From assembly GCA_963513935.1 (NCBI GenBank), contig OY740770.1, forward strand, positions 85,843,267-85,907,266: DNA of 64,000 bases, in the 5' to 3' direction. The position numbers and the translations under genes were made by a program. The stretch comes from Aphrophora alni (Eukaryota > Arthropoda > Insecta > Hemiptera > Aphrophoridae). Of the stretch, positions 1 to 11,639 are shown one piece after another; position 1 is the first letter of the stretch; each line of letters begins with the position of its first letter. Under the pieces are notes generated by a model. That model searched no databases. It was not told the origin of the DNA and saw only the letters and a list, made by a program, of their open reading frames with translations.

Positions 1-533
1 AAAAAAAAAAAAAATCTAATAGTTAAGAAATATTTTTTTATATTTTTTTAGAAAAAAAAACCTTTTTAGTCATTAATAGTTTATAGAAAGAAATATTATT
101 TAAAGAAATGAATTTGAAATTATATTACACCAGACAAGACTTTTTTATACAATATAAAACAGATTCAGACAGATTTATAAAAAGCTCTCACAAACCCATG
201 GTTTAGTGGGATATTATTTCACAATTTTAATAAAATAATTTCAAACTGTAACTTTTAAATACATTTAACTTAATTTTTAATATAATTTGTACAAAATTTA
301 TGCTATATTTACTTGTATGTAGAAAGATGGACAGTTTGGTCTAATGAGGCATCGTAATAATTACTCAATTTATTAATAAATTAACAACTTGAATGTGAAA
401 ACTTTCTTTATGTAATATTCATTTGACTTTTTTAAATAATTGAAATCAGTTATGTAAGACACTTGTGTAAAATCAATTATTAGTCGTTTCATTTAATACA
501 TTGAAGTGCACTTTTAAATTGTTATCTAGACAT

Positions 534-770
534 TGAACATGTTCTCTCTCTCGGAAATGTTAGACTGTTGCAGGCGTGAGGTTACTTTTATAATTGACCT
601 CGGACAGTTCAACGATGAGGTTGGATTTCAGCACAGAATACTCTATATCTTAAAAAACTCTTCTTTCATGTTTTTTTTTTTTGTTTTTTTTTTACTTTTT
701 TATGATTTAATTTTAAAACTAAGGCAACAGCTCTCTCCTCAGGAACAGTGAATCTGGGTCGGGATTTATT
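534..770 (-). repeat. Downstream LTR of the gypsy remnant
   Basis: Shares an ordered series of short matches with 2567-2790: a TCTCTCTCGG block, then GAGGTTACTTTTATAATTGA against AAGGTTAGTTTTAGAATTGA, then a T-rich stretch ending in AATTTTAAAACT / AATTTTTTTATGA. The exact ends cannot be set by eye. Confidence 0.6.
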
Positions 771-1259
771 GGTAAGGACTCCTCCGACATACGGATGATA
801 CAATTCAATACAATTCAAGGCCAACGAGACTGAAGGAAGGTTCGAGTAGAGTAAAAAACAGAAGACTGCTTTATGTACTGACCACGATAACAGAAACGGA
901 GTAAACACACTTTCGAGGAAGATAACGTGGTTTCACTGGTTCCACAAGTGATTTTTAAAGGTAATCATGGGAATTTGAGAAAGACAGGTGTCTTATAATA
1001 AGTCTGTAATACGGAAAGGATCCGTCCACATGGGGATCAGTTTAGCTGTCCTTTTATTCGTGGCAGAACTGTGGTACTTTGCACCAGACAAGGTTACCTA
1101 ATCTGAAAGAATGGGGCTTGCTGGATTTGTTATTCTTTCTTTCAGCCTTTTGGTAGTTCTTGGGATGTTGTTCTTGTCCTTTATCCAAATGAAGGAGGGC
1201 TTATTGTTTTTCTTAGGCAGAAGGTAGTTTATATTCCAGCTAAAGGTGTATGGGGTATC

Positions 1260-2512
1260 AGGCACTAAAGTCAAAAGGCTTTTAAAAGGTATCTTTTGAA
1301 AGTCTCATGTTGACGAAAATTAGATGGCAATTGTAACCAACAATGGGAGTCGTCCCACGAAGCTTGAATTTAATTCGATAAGGAGTAAAAACAGACTTCT
1401 AATTTCTATTTAGACGTTCCTCATTAGAAACCTGAGGGCGATAACGGGACAAAAGGTCGCCTGTTTAGTACCATGGGAAAAACAGAAGTTGCAAAACACT
1501 TGCAATGTGTTATCAGAGATAATAATCTCAGGGAAACCGAAGTTTTGAAAAATTGACCGGCTTAAGGCTTTGATGGTGTTGTTAGAAGTTAGATCTCTGA
1601 CAGGACAGAGCCAGATGATTTAAAAGAACTGGTCGACTGCGATCAAAATCATTGTAACGCTTTTTAGTTCGTGAAAGTTTTCCTACGAAATCTGTATGGC
1701 GTTTGTTGATAGGACGGAAGAGAGATACCTCAGTTTAGTATGCTGTGCTGGTTTACTAATGTTCAGTCAGTAACGATTTATTTTGCCCCTGGTTAAAAAT
1801 CTCTAATTATTGGACCTAAAGTGGGATCTGCCGGCTGATGGCTGCTGAAGTCGTAACATGCAAAAGGGAAGTTTGGTTAGATAACTGGTACAAGAATTTT
1901 CAGAACGTATTCCAAACAGAATGTCGTCTGTAATGTTCGAAGTACTACTGATGTGGAATAAGTGAAATTTAAGTGAGGTAAGCTTCGCTATCCAACATAC
2001 CGAGCTGGCGTGGATGGGCTAACAGGTACAAGTGGGCCTGGGTGTCGGTTTCTAGGAGAAAATCTGATGTTTCAGATATTGGCGGAATATCTCTACTCAA
2101 AAGACAACTGCAAGACATTTAGATTCACACGCAGAAAAGGCATTCCTCGCCGTAGGAGTTAGGTTACGAGAAGCGTATACTGTCGCTTAGCGACTTCCTG
2201 GAGTAGGACTGCTCCAACGGCGCATGAACGTGTTCTGTTTGAAGGACAAAAGGAATGTCAAAGTCGGCCATGGGAATTACAGGAGATTGTCCAATGGTCT
2301 CACATAGATGTTTAAAACTCTTCTCTTGCTCCGCATGCTTCGAGAATTTTGTCCTTTTCATCGGAGCAGATTGAGAGGCGCGACGTGGTCAGCAAAGATG
2401 TTGAGACAAATTGCACAAAGAAATTGATCATACCAATAAATCTAGATATGGCTAAAAGTTCTATTATCTTTGTTCCGCTCGGGGTCAATTTGCACATTGA
2501 GAAGAAAAACAA
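1260..2512 (-). pseudogene. Broken gypsy pol: RT connection, RNase H, integrase
   Basis: Read from high to low coordinates. The RT thumb/connection lies near 2460-2400 (SRFIGMINFFVQF; family FLGMINFYRRF). The start of RNase H lies near 2300-2250 (PVIPMADFDIPFVLQTE; family PVLxxPDFxxPFxLQTDAS). The integrase zinc-binding region lies near 1885-1790 (CYDFSSHQPADPTLGPIIRD; the histidine and cysteine ligands are eroded). The integrase core lies near 1660-1450, with VDQFF and then GFPEIIISDNTLQVF, where SDN carries the second catalytic aspartate. A WDDSHCWLQLPSNFRQHE block lies near 1345-1290. The pieces fall in different frames with stops between them, so no protein can be made. The domain order and five separate motif matches make the family assignment firm. 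Confidence 0.85.
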
Positions 2513-2566
2513 AATATCTTAGGAAACTGATCTACTTCACAAGGAAAACGAAACTTATGCGGGTGA

Positions 2567-2790
2567 GACATGAAAATGGTCTCTCTATCTCTCGGAACTG
2601 CTGTATTAGGGTAGCAAAAGTAGTAGACTTCTGAATGCGGAAGGTTAGTTTTAGAATTGACCTTGGACTCTTTAGCGATAAGATTCTATTTCAGAAGACA
2701 TTAACCTTTACCTCCCAAAACTGCTTTTACATTGTTCTTTGCTTTTTATTATAAATTAATTTTTTTATGAACCCAACTCTATTAAGACGA
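2567..2790 (-). repeat. Upstream LTR of the gypsy remnant
   Basis: Counterpart of 534-770. In the element's own orientation it should hold the promoter, but no clear TATA box or primer-binding site could be recognised in the short gap before the pol remnant. Confidence 0.55.
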
Positions 2791-5700
2791 TTTAAGGATA
2801 ATCCTAATATTCTTACTCAGTTTATGGCCTTTATTTATTTCCTGAAGTTAATCATTAAACTCATATTTGTTTTTTTGACTGATTTTTTATGGTTTATTAT
2901 GTAAGACTTGTATCAGTGACTTAAAGTATTTTGAAAAATTTAAACTACTTCTCTTCGAATTCCCTATCTTCTTTAAGATAAGATCAGTCTTATAAAAAAC
3001 GAAATTTAAGTTCAAATTCAACTTTTATGACATATTTTTATAGACCTTATCTCATATATATTTTGGTGAAATCTTTTCTTTTTTTTACACATTCAGTATC
3101 GTTTTAATGTATAATGTGTATCTGTAATTTATAAATGAGGGTCAAAATGTCAACAGATTTTAATTAAATCGATTATACACTTGTTTATACCCCCTGTTAC
3201 ATAATTTTATAGACATACTCATACCCATTTTTTGTAAATATTAGTGATAAATTACAAATAGAGTGTATCCAGTTCTTGATAAATGGTACTATGACAGAAA
3301 GTTGTTACACTCGTTAAATACAATATAAATAATCGAAAAGGAAGTGCGGTAGAAACGATGTAAGAGATGCTTTACAGTACTATGCTCTTTATGATGAAAA
3401 CAAGCTTCAGAATGTATTTTTTGTAAATTGAAATTAAGCATATAATTAACAATGAAGATGTTTAGATTAGTTTTATTTCAAATATGAGAATTATTTAAAG
3501 GTTTTCTGTGACTTAGATATCGTACTTGAAACAAAAGAAGTTCGTTCAGTATACTTCATGAAAAGTATATCATCATTATAGATTTAAAAAGGGTGTTGTA
3601 AGGGTAAGTTAAGATTTACATTTCACGTTATTATCCATCAATGGAATTCAAAAATAAGTCAATGGCAAATACAGCTGTATTTACCAGATACAAAGTTGTT
3701 TATTGATAAGTCTTGAGTAATTGTAAAATACTTATTACACTTCTATACTCACAAGCAGATGATGCGTAATAAAACTGGTGTTGGAGTATTTTATTTCACG
3801 TGGACGTGTAAAAAGTTCACAATATCGTTAAATACATTTTTTAAAGGATTTTGAATATTGTCCAGAACAGTCGCCCTGTTGAGTATTCCCAAAATATAGT
3901 CTGATTATTTGGGATGCAGTTTTAATTCACTCAGTAAGAATAAAACTCCATTCGACTTAATTTTTTGTTTATTTCATGCCTTTGGTATATTCTGTTCCAT
4001 GTAAGTGTTGAGCACCATAGGAATACGGGAATACGAAGAACTTATATATGTCTTGAATAAGGGAAGAAATTGACCGTATCCGAAATGTCATTGGTCGTGG
4101 TGGTAAATATGGCAGAAGAAATATTATATTGTTCAGTGTAGGTCTTGTGATGAAACGGAAAATATTTTTTAATTTGTACGATTTTCCTCCTAACAATGTA
4201 ACGTCTATTTTCTTTTCATATTTTTGTAATTTTAAAGCAACTGGATTCAATTGTCTGTAAACCGTTATATTCATGAAACCGTTATATTACTATTATTTAA
4301 ATAGTAAATAATTGTTAAATAACTAATTAATGTTTGCTTATTTAAGTAAATTAATAACATTGTAATAATTATTACGTTGACAGAGAGTCTAGATTTTTTT
4401 CATAACTCTGTTAACATTTTCAGGCTGAACACATATCACTTAAACGTATAAACATTTACAGAGCAAGATTATTCGTTATATATTTATATCCATGTGATGT
4501 GTAATGTGTACACTTATGATATATGATATTAGATAAAAATGCCATCTGCGTTATTAGAAAACAGCTACTGCTTCAAAACATCTAATTTTACTTTGCTCGA
4601 AAAACGTTTTACAATACTGTATTAACATAAGCAATTGAGAAGGCAACATGAAATTAATGTAAACTAACAATTGTCAAAATCGTTGAATTGTTTTCGGCCA
4701 AAGAAATACACAACATTAAAAAGTTATTATTTAACCGATAATAAAATTCACATATGAATATACTTAAATTTAAAAATCAATCCACATAATCTACATTAAA
4801 GAGAACAAGGAAAGTTATATTACAGCTACATTTCCCTAAAGACAGTGCCACGCTTGAAACTTCTTTGAAGTTTTTTTTCAGCTTTGAATCTTCCTCTTCC
4901 TGGTTATCTTTTCAAAGGGTTACAGTAATTTTTTGACATACAAAGAGTGAAAGTTCCCCCAAAATTACCGTAGCTATCTGTATTATTTTTGTAAAGTGCA
5001 ATGTTAATTACCATGTGTATTTTCCAAACAGCTGTGTTCAATTTATTATTAGCTGAACTCTGGTGTTTTATTTCAATCATTGCTCAATACTACATCAGTG
5101 CGCAATATCTCTGACGTTGCCAGCTGGTCTTTATTTAAATATATTCAGTCTTTGATACGTTTTATGTATGACTTGCTGCATTCAGTCAGTTAGATGCACT
5201 CAATCATTGGGAGTGCACAGGTCAATAAATAAACATTACTCAATGTTCCAATAAGGGTGAAAATAATGACTTTATATTTATCAACAATAATTACCTGTTG
5301 ATTAATTATGTCAGTAGTTTAATATTCGGGGCTCAAACATTCCTCGATCATCCTCACTCCTCATAAATATTTACGTCGCGAAATTCAGTAAATATAGTTG
5401 AACAGACAATAACTGTGTTACGTACATTTAGTTTTTTAATATTCTTCGTAAACAGCTTACGAATTCTTTACATAAACGATGAGTTTAATGAATGTTATGA
5501 TGTAAAGTAAACTTTTGTAATCACCCTCACACTCTGATAAATATTTGGCCAACCACCAATGTATCTTTAAACATTATTCCATCAATAAAAAAAATAATTT
5601 CATCAAACTTTTATATTTTTCCGAATTTATTCATAATTTGTACTGGTCTGACAGTTTACCTATGATTTGTGGTGATAGTTTTCTCTTGTTTCCCCCAATT

Positions 5701-6956
5701 TTGTGAAAAATCTATCGCTTAAAGTATAAATAAAATTTGTTAAAAAACATCATCGAAATTTTGATCACATAAACTTGATTTGTAGCTTTTAAGTATTTTA
5801 TAATACATACATCTGTCATGTTTGACTTAATGAAACAAATAATTACATTATTCCTCAACAAAAATAAAAATGACTAATGGCGTGGCTCATTTGTTTGTCA
5901 CAAGTATAGATTACTGAAATTCAAACTTGTGCTGCAATTCATATAGTTTTGAACGTGAGCATTGATTTTAATTTTACCCAAATAGTCTGAATAACAATAG
6001 TCTGAAAACTCAAGACAAATAGTATTGAGTCTTTAAGTGTGACAATCTTGCCTATCATAAACTAATGATTCAAAATATGTTATTTGATGATGTAGGTAGC
6101 TTTTTCAAGTGGCAGTATTTTTCCTCATATTCTTGTAATACCACAGTGGGCACATGTGTCTAATGCGGTTAGGTCGCACGTCTAGTTCGTTGCAATTCGT
6201 ACTTGTGAAAAAGGTTCTACAGACTTGATACCAGTTGCGGACATTATATTTCCCATGTACAGTCAGACTCAACATTTTTTAACTATCCAATATTACAATA
6301 TTATTGTCCCATGTACATTTTTTTTTAACTATCCAATATTACTAAGTTTAATAACTTACAATTTTCGTTCATGGTTTTTAAAATAGTCGTTAAAAAAAAA
6401 AAGTTAAAGGATATTTGTTAAATTTGACTTAGATTCATAAGATAATTTATTCAGAATGAATTGATGGTAATATTTTGTTTTTATGATGTGGTCTCGTGTG
6501 CGGTTTTTATTATTTTTGGAGGAAGGTCTAAATGTAAATGTAACGCAACATAGAAGTAAATACTGCCACCGACAACAGTGAACTGCTTTCTTACAAAATA
6601 AATATACAATGAGTCACACTGTTTCTTTCCTTTGATCCATCAACACGAAATTCCACGACTCGACTCCTTCTTCAGACCCTCATCTATATTTTTGACACTA
6701 TACAAACATTTGTGATATTACTTTTCAGCTGCATATTAGAAAATCAATATTCCTTAATGAAAAAATTTATTAATTTAGTTTTCGTTGCCAAATTTGGTAA
6801 GAAATGTTATTTTATAATAGTTTACATGAATTTTTTATGCTATTTTTAATTAGATGATAGTGCATTACTAGATTGTAATGGTAATATGTTAAATCATTTG
6901 ATTACTCATTTTGAGTTAGTCAACAATTCGATGACCACATTCTTAGATTGAGGAGA
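2791..6956. other. AT-rich stretch, no gene recognised
   Basis: No protein family, RNA gene or long repeat was recognised. The longest open frame is 101 codons on the minus strand (3969-4274). It shows no known motif, and the plus-strand DNA there is slightly richer in GC than its surroundings, which may mark an unidentified old repeat. A short imperfect duplication lies at 6252-6345 (TTTTTTAACTATCCAATATTA occurs twice, about 56 bp apart, with one indel). Confidence 0.5.
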
Positions 6957-6978
6957 AGGTTAGGTTAGGTTAGGTGGT
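6957..6978 (+). repeat. Short interstitial TTAGG (insect telomere-type) repeat
   Basis: The sequence AGGTTAGGTTAGGTTAGGT contains three tandem TTAGG pentamers plus partial flanking units. TTAGG is the ancestral arthropod telomere unit. Here it is only about 20 bp long and is embedded in ordinary DNA, so it is an interstitial scrap, not a chromosome end. Confidence 0.7.
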
Positions 6979-8960
6979 TATGAGGAGAAGAATTGTTTTA
7001 GCCAACGAATTTGACATAACCATGGTGTAGAGAAACATTTATCTATAGATTGTCTGTATGGGTGCTATTTAGTCTGGAATGGTGTGCCCTTAAAGGAGAT
7101 TTGTTATTAAACGATAAAATTTGATAATCCACCCAGCTCTATGACAAATTCAGTTCAGGCTTGGCATCACATACCAGCAAAACTTTATTCAGATAAACAT
7201 CGGTCTTGGCTATATATAGAGACTGATGGCAAAAGTGTTTTCGCGGTTTTAACTGATCTTAATCCAAAGCGTATTATCTTCAGCAATTACATAAATTTTG
7301 TCTAACGTTTTTCAAAGTTAGTTAAATTAATCTTCCATATCCCTGTGTCAGTTAAGGCAAAAAAAACCGCTTCGTGGGCCCATTTCTTGAAGCGAATACA
7401 CTGGATCCATTTTTCTTTCGGCTTTGTGTTTGCAAAAGAGTAAAACAATATATGCAAAGACAACCTTCGTCTTCTTCTTCTTCACTAGAATCATTGTCAT
7501 GATTAGTTTTGTTTTTGTTAGATCGGCGGAATGTCTTCTTTACATTTATAAAATCAACAAAAAGCTGTGTTTTGACAGTTTACTTTCTTTTCTCCTTTTT
7601 CAAAATTCTCTTATTATACCGTACTTATCTTTTTAGTATATAAATATAAATATGTGGTCAATTTATTTATATTTTGTTTTATTTTGTGGAATTTTTTTTA
7701 ATATAAATGAGTGTTCATATTTTCATTAAAAGATCACTATTTTATGTCAAAAATAAATCTATGGATACTTTTATTAAATATTATAAATATGAAAATCATC
7801 GAAATAAAGATACATCGATCATTCAAATTTTACAATTGTTACAAAACTTTTTTTTTTTTTTAATGCAAGAGGTTTTTAATTTTTATCTTCATTTTACGGT
7901 ATAACCTCACCAATATGTTTACATAGTATGTATTTGTAAACACGGAAAATTATAAATCTATTATACCGACGTCACGAATACAAAATAAGTTATTTGGCGT
8001 TCACTCAGTTGATAAATTGGATAGAACAATTAGAAGAGTAATGTAAAATAAAACAAATGGAACAGATCCTTTTTCATTACCAATTTGAGCAGAAGTTTAT
8101 CCTTTGCAAACTGCTATATTTAAATTACAAGACATGTTGATTACTTTTTGCTTGTATCAATTTCTGCTGATTGCTTCTCATCCACTTTTGTTTCGCCCAA
8201 TCTTTTTTTTTTTTTATTTTGCTAAAATGTATCTCGCAGTATGTGGTATCTAGTATTGCAACAATTTAACCTGCTAATGAAACATTTTATTTTCTTCCTT
8301 ATTTTATTATACTTTTACTTCATTAAGAAAACAATGTTTCTACTTGTCGTGTAACAAACCATTTTACAATTCACAGTGTAGTATTTTCGTATTGAATCTC
8401 TTATACGTATTACAGTATTGATAGAAATTCATTTGGATTTAAAAATACCGAATACTATTTTTAGCTTTTTTTTAAATAGAAAATTTACACTAAAAATAAA
8501 ATTTATGTGAGATGTTTTGGTGGTGTACCAAGACTCTGAACCATGAAATATGCAAATAATCTATAATTGAAACACTTAACCGTAAGTTTTTCAAAATTTA
8601 ATTACGTACGAAGCGAATCGTTTCAAAAAGCTGCCTTTAAAATAGTGTTTACAATTTTATAATTTTGTATCTACTTAATTAGATCAAAATATATAGATTT
8701 GTTTGTCATGTTTAGGTGGGAATTCCATTTTCTACAATTAAATTTAACGAAGATGTTATTTCGGACTCGGGAACTTCCCAACATAACACCTGGAATTTAT
8801 CTGGTGTATGAAACATCTACACGATGAGGGTCGTAAACATTTTCACGTCAACTAACTGATTAATCTTTAGTTTGTTTACAATGACTAGAAAAGCGTTTAT
8901 TTTCATTGAATGTCACGTTATCTTTGAGAAATATACGTTAGCCGAAGTCAGTGCTTTGCA

Positions 8961-8961
<1 letters not shown>
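6979..8961. other. AT-rich stretch, no gene recognised
   Basis: Nothing above short open frames of 65-70 low-complexity codons was seen. There are no recognisable repeats apart from T homopolymers near 7847-7862 and 8203-8217. Confidence 0.5.

Positions 8962-9010
<49 letters not shown>
8962..9010. repeat. (AT)n microsatellite
   Basis: About 24 uninterrupted AT dinucleotides directly abut the dispersed repeat that starts downstream. Confidence 0.97.
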
Positions 9011-9013
<3 letters not shown>

Positions 9014-9170
9014 ATCCTTTTAATGCCTAATGAATCTCTAGGAATCCTAGCTGAATCTTAGTCTTTTTTGACCAACTCTTGTTGTTTACCGACCCTGACG
9101 CTATTAGCGTATTCGTGTGCTAGTTGTCTTTATTTTACGTAATTGTGTGTTTTTATAAAACGATGGTGAT
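9011..9170. repeat. Dispersed repeat copy 1 (pairs with 60336-60450)
   Basis: From about 9060 the sequence GTCTTTTTTGACCAACTCTT, then ACCGACCCTGACGCTATTAG, then GTCTTTATTTTACGTAATTG matches 60340-60450 in the same order and orientation. In both copies a pure dinucleotide microsatellite (AT here, CT there) lies immediately upstream. The class is unknown. Read on the minus strand, the microsatellite would be the 3' tail of a SINE or short LINE end (inference). Confidence 0.6.
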
Positions 9171-9629
9171 CGAGAGGTTTTAAACCAGAAGAAAGAAACA
9201 TTAAGAATACCTGAGGGTATTAAAACGAAATGTTAACAGTTTATCTGGAACTAAATTACAAAACAAATAAGTTAATGTTTATAAGTAAACAGGAAAAATG
9301 GGAAGTTATTTGTCGACAGTAATGGTTTACCCCATTAGTAGAGGTAGCTGTAATTAAATGCTAAACAGTGTAGCATAATAAGTTAGTTGCTTAACCTGGT
9401 ATACAGACGGCGGCGCCTCTGCGAGACATCATCTTATCACATAATTTATCTTATATCTGTAGTTCATTTGACTTAGTCTTCAACCTGGATACTATATTGC
9501 TGACATTGATATTCCAGTCCTAGTACATAATTAATGTTCCAGTCCTAGTACTTTCAAATGAGTGTTGTAGACAATATATCATAACTTAACCTTCATTGAA
9601 AGATATTTAGAATCTCATAATGTTATTGG

Positions 9630-11165
9630 TAATTAAGGCACAAAATATTAAGTACAACCATTTATTTTCACGTGAAATTGAATTCGGTTTAGTAAAACAT
9701 ATAAAACTCTAGAAGAATGTATGTTTGGTTTAATAATTAATAATGTCCGCCGTCTTGCCTTCGAGTTATCAGAAAAGAATAATTTGGCTTAATATTCAAC
9801 AGTAATTAACGAAGTGTATGTAAGAAGTGGTGATAATATAAAGGATTTCTCAATGCCTCTTAGTGAACAAGAACCCACTTCATTAGCTGGAACTTAGGAT
9901 TTAATAAGGAGAACATGTCAGGGTTCTTCGATGTCTTTATTAAATGTATATAATAAAACAAATTAGATACATGTACGATTTTTAGTGTCGACGATCAGGA
10001 TTCATCACTTTCCAAAAATTATACCAAAATATTGTAACTGAAAAGGGCAGAATACAAGTTAGCAGCGTTTCAAGCGATGAGAGAGGAATTAATACCACTA
10101 TGATATGTACTGTAAGTGCTGAAGGTTCATTCGTTCCTCCAATAGTCATTTTTAAAAGGTTAAGAATTCATCTTGACGAAAAGCTTCTGCAATACCTAGT
10201 AGGACTGTTGAAATATCTGAGTCTGGGTATATTAACACACTAATTTGTTTGTAACGTGTTTGGAACGTTTTGTTAAGTGGTTAAAGCTATCAAATGGTTT
10301 TACTAGTTTTGGACGGGTGTACAACCCTTTAAAAATATATTAAAGTTATGAATGTAGCTAGGGAATATGAAATCATCGTCTTCCATTTGGCAATTCATAA
10401 TATGTTGCCTCCTGATTCTGGATAAAACGTTTTTATCCTCAGTATTCTTTTTATATTCAATCACCTCATAATTGGCTTAGGTCTAACTAATCCTGGATTA
10501 GGAGTAACTAAGTTCCAAGTATCTCAGTTGATGATTTAAACGTATTGTAAAACAGCTACAATAGCAAATGTAGTGAATGGATTTAAAACCATTTATGTAT
10601 GGCCACCAAATAAGGGCATGTACCCTGATTCAGCTTTTGCAGCAGCAGAAAATCTTTCACTCTTGCCTACTTTTCCCCCAGGAAACCTAGATAGTTCTGA
10701 AACTGCACCAGAGACTTCCAAATACATTCCTATTTCTTTAGTGCTTGACAACTCTAAAATTTGTAATTTGACTATATATACAAGAAATATCTTCAATCAT
10801 AAAGTGTAAGATTGCAAAAAAAAAATCACAAAGAGGAGCAACAAATGCTTTGTCACTATCAAGTAGTCTTTACAAGATACAGTGAATTGAATCCGAGGAG
10901 AAGATGAGAGCCCTAGAAGAAAGGTCTAGACTAAAGAAATCTAAAAGAGCGTTAAATAGTGACATTATTTTAAAACCAAAACCAAAACTGAAAACTCTGA
11001 TAGCTTAAATTTTACTGTAAAATGTGTAAAGAAAAATCTGTTGAAAACATGATTCAATGTTTAAAGTGCAAAGACTTTGTCCAAGAAATGAACTAGGGAA
11101 ATTTTTGTTATTCAATATTTTTGCTCCAAGTGCAAATACCAATGTATCCAGTATGTATGACTACC
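9630..11165 (+). pseudogene. pogo/Tigger-type DDE transposase pseudogene
   Basis: A transposase of the pogo branch of Tc1/mariner is legible across three frames. The N-terminal CENP-B/psq-type DNA-binding region lies near 9670-9900 (NNVRRLAFELSEKNNLA, then EPTSLAG and GFNKENMSGFFDV). The block holding the first catalytic Asp lies near 9985 (SVDDQDSS for family VDETG). SSDERGINTTMICTVSAEGS follows near 10065-10125, then a PPIVIFKR block. The second Asp motif lies near 10305 (LLVLDG). A C-terminal ATIANVVNGFKT block lies near 10560, with DSAFAAAENLS at 10630. The tail near 11020-11160 keeps cysteine pairs (KMCKEK, QCLKCKDF) of the zinc-binding domain often found at the end of insect pogo transposases. 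Frameshifts and several stops make it dead. Length and order match a near-complete single-exon copy. Confidence 0.85.
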
Positions 11166-11399
11166 TAATTTAAATAATACTAAATCACAAGTTAATAATT
11201 ACATTTGTTTATTATTAAAAACATTGTCTAGAGTGAAATTATAGTTCTATAAATAGCAATTTATAAATAATTAATTGAACTGTAGTTTAAGAACATTTTA
11301 TAAATGGCCTAAAATGTTTTGGAAAATTAAAGTTTACTACAAATAAGTATGTTTTTCTTACAAATTATTGTGTTTAATTTTCTCACTTATTTCATATTT
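11166..11399. other. 3' untranslated part of the pogo element
   Basis: AT-rich, with no coding signal. It lies between the transposase remnant and a cluster of repeated short motifs and probably belongs to the element. Confidence 0.35.
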
Positions 11400-11633
11400 G
11401 GTACGATTTTGGAAATCATCGGTATGATTTAGGAAACTTGTTTCCTATTTCGTACAGTTTGCACAGTTCTATTACAACTTATATATTTAAGAAATATTCA
11501 TTTTTTCTTACTGAAAAAAATAATATTTCATTCATACCTATTTCCTCGATATCTTGTCTAAATGTAATAAAAGTATTGTAAATAATTTTTTGTTCAAAAA
11601 ATAAAATATAAAAAGTGGTACGATATAGGGAAA
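11400..11633. repeat. Cluster of GGTACGAT(T/A)TAGGAAA motifs downstream of pogo
   Basis: The motif occurs at 11400-11415 (GGTACGATTTTGGAAA), 11421-11436 (GGTATGATTTAGGAAA), inverted at 11440-11455 (TTTCCTATTTCGTAC) and at 11617-11632 (GGTACGATATAGGGAAA). A weaker inverted match (ACCTATTTCC) lies near 11540. Such sub-terminal repeats are typical of transposase-binding sites, and 11617-11640 may be the element's right end. No matching left end was found. Confidence 0.45.
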
Positions 11634-11639
11634 TCTCCC

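Larger units (their letters stand above)
534..2790 (-). mobile_element. Internally deleted Ty3/gypsy LTR retrotransposon
   Basis: Two diverged direct repeats of roughly 220 bp (about 534-770 and 2567-2790) enclose DNA whose minus strand reads like the second half of a gypsy-type pol gene. Only about 50 bp separates the upstream LTR (high coordinates) from the reverse-transcriptase remnant, so gag, protease and the RT catalytic half are missing. The order RT connection, RNase H, integrase is the Ty3/gypsy order (known of the family). Several stops and frame changes show an old, dead copy. LTR boundaries are approximate because the copies have diverged strongly. Confidence 0.85.

Noticed and set aside
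3969..4274. 101-codon minus-strand open frame
   Set aside because: No recognisable domain. It may be part of an unidentified old repeat but cannot be supported as a gene.
8770..8840. CACCTGG...GAAAC resembling a hammerhead
   Set aside because: No CTGANGA-like core at the right distance and no stem I partner.
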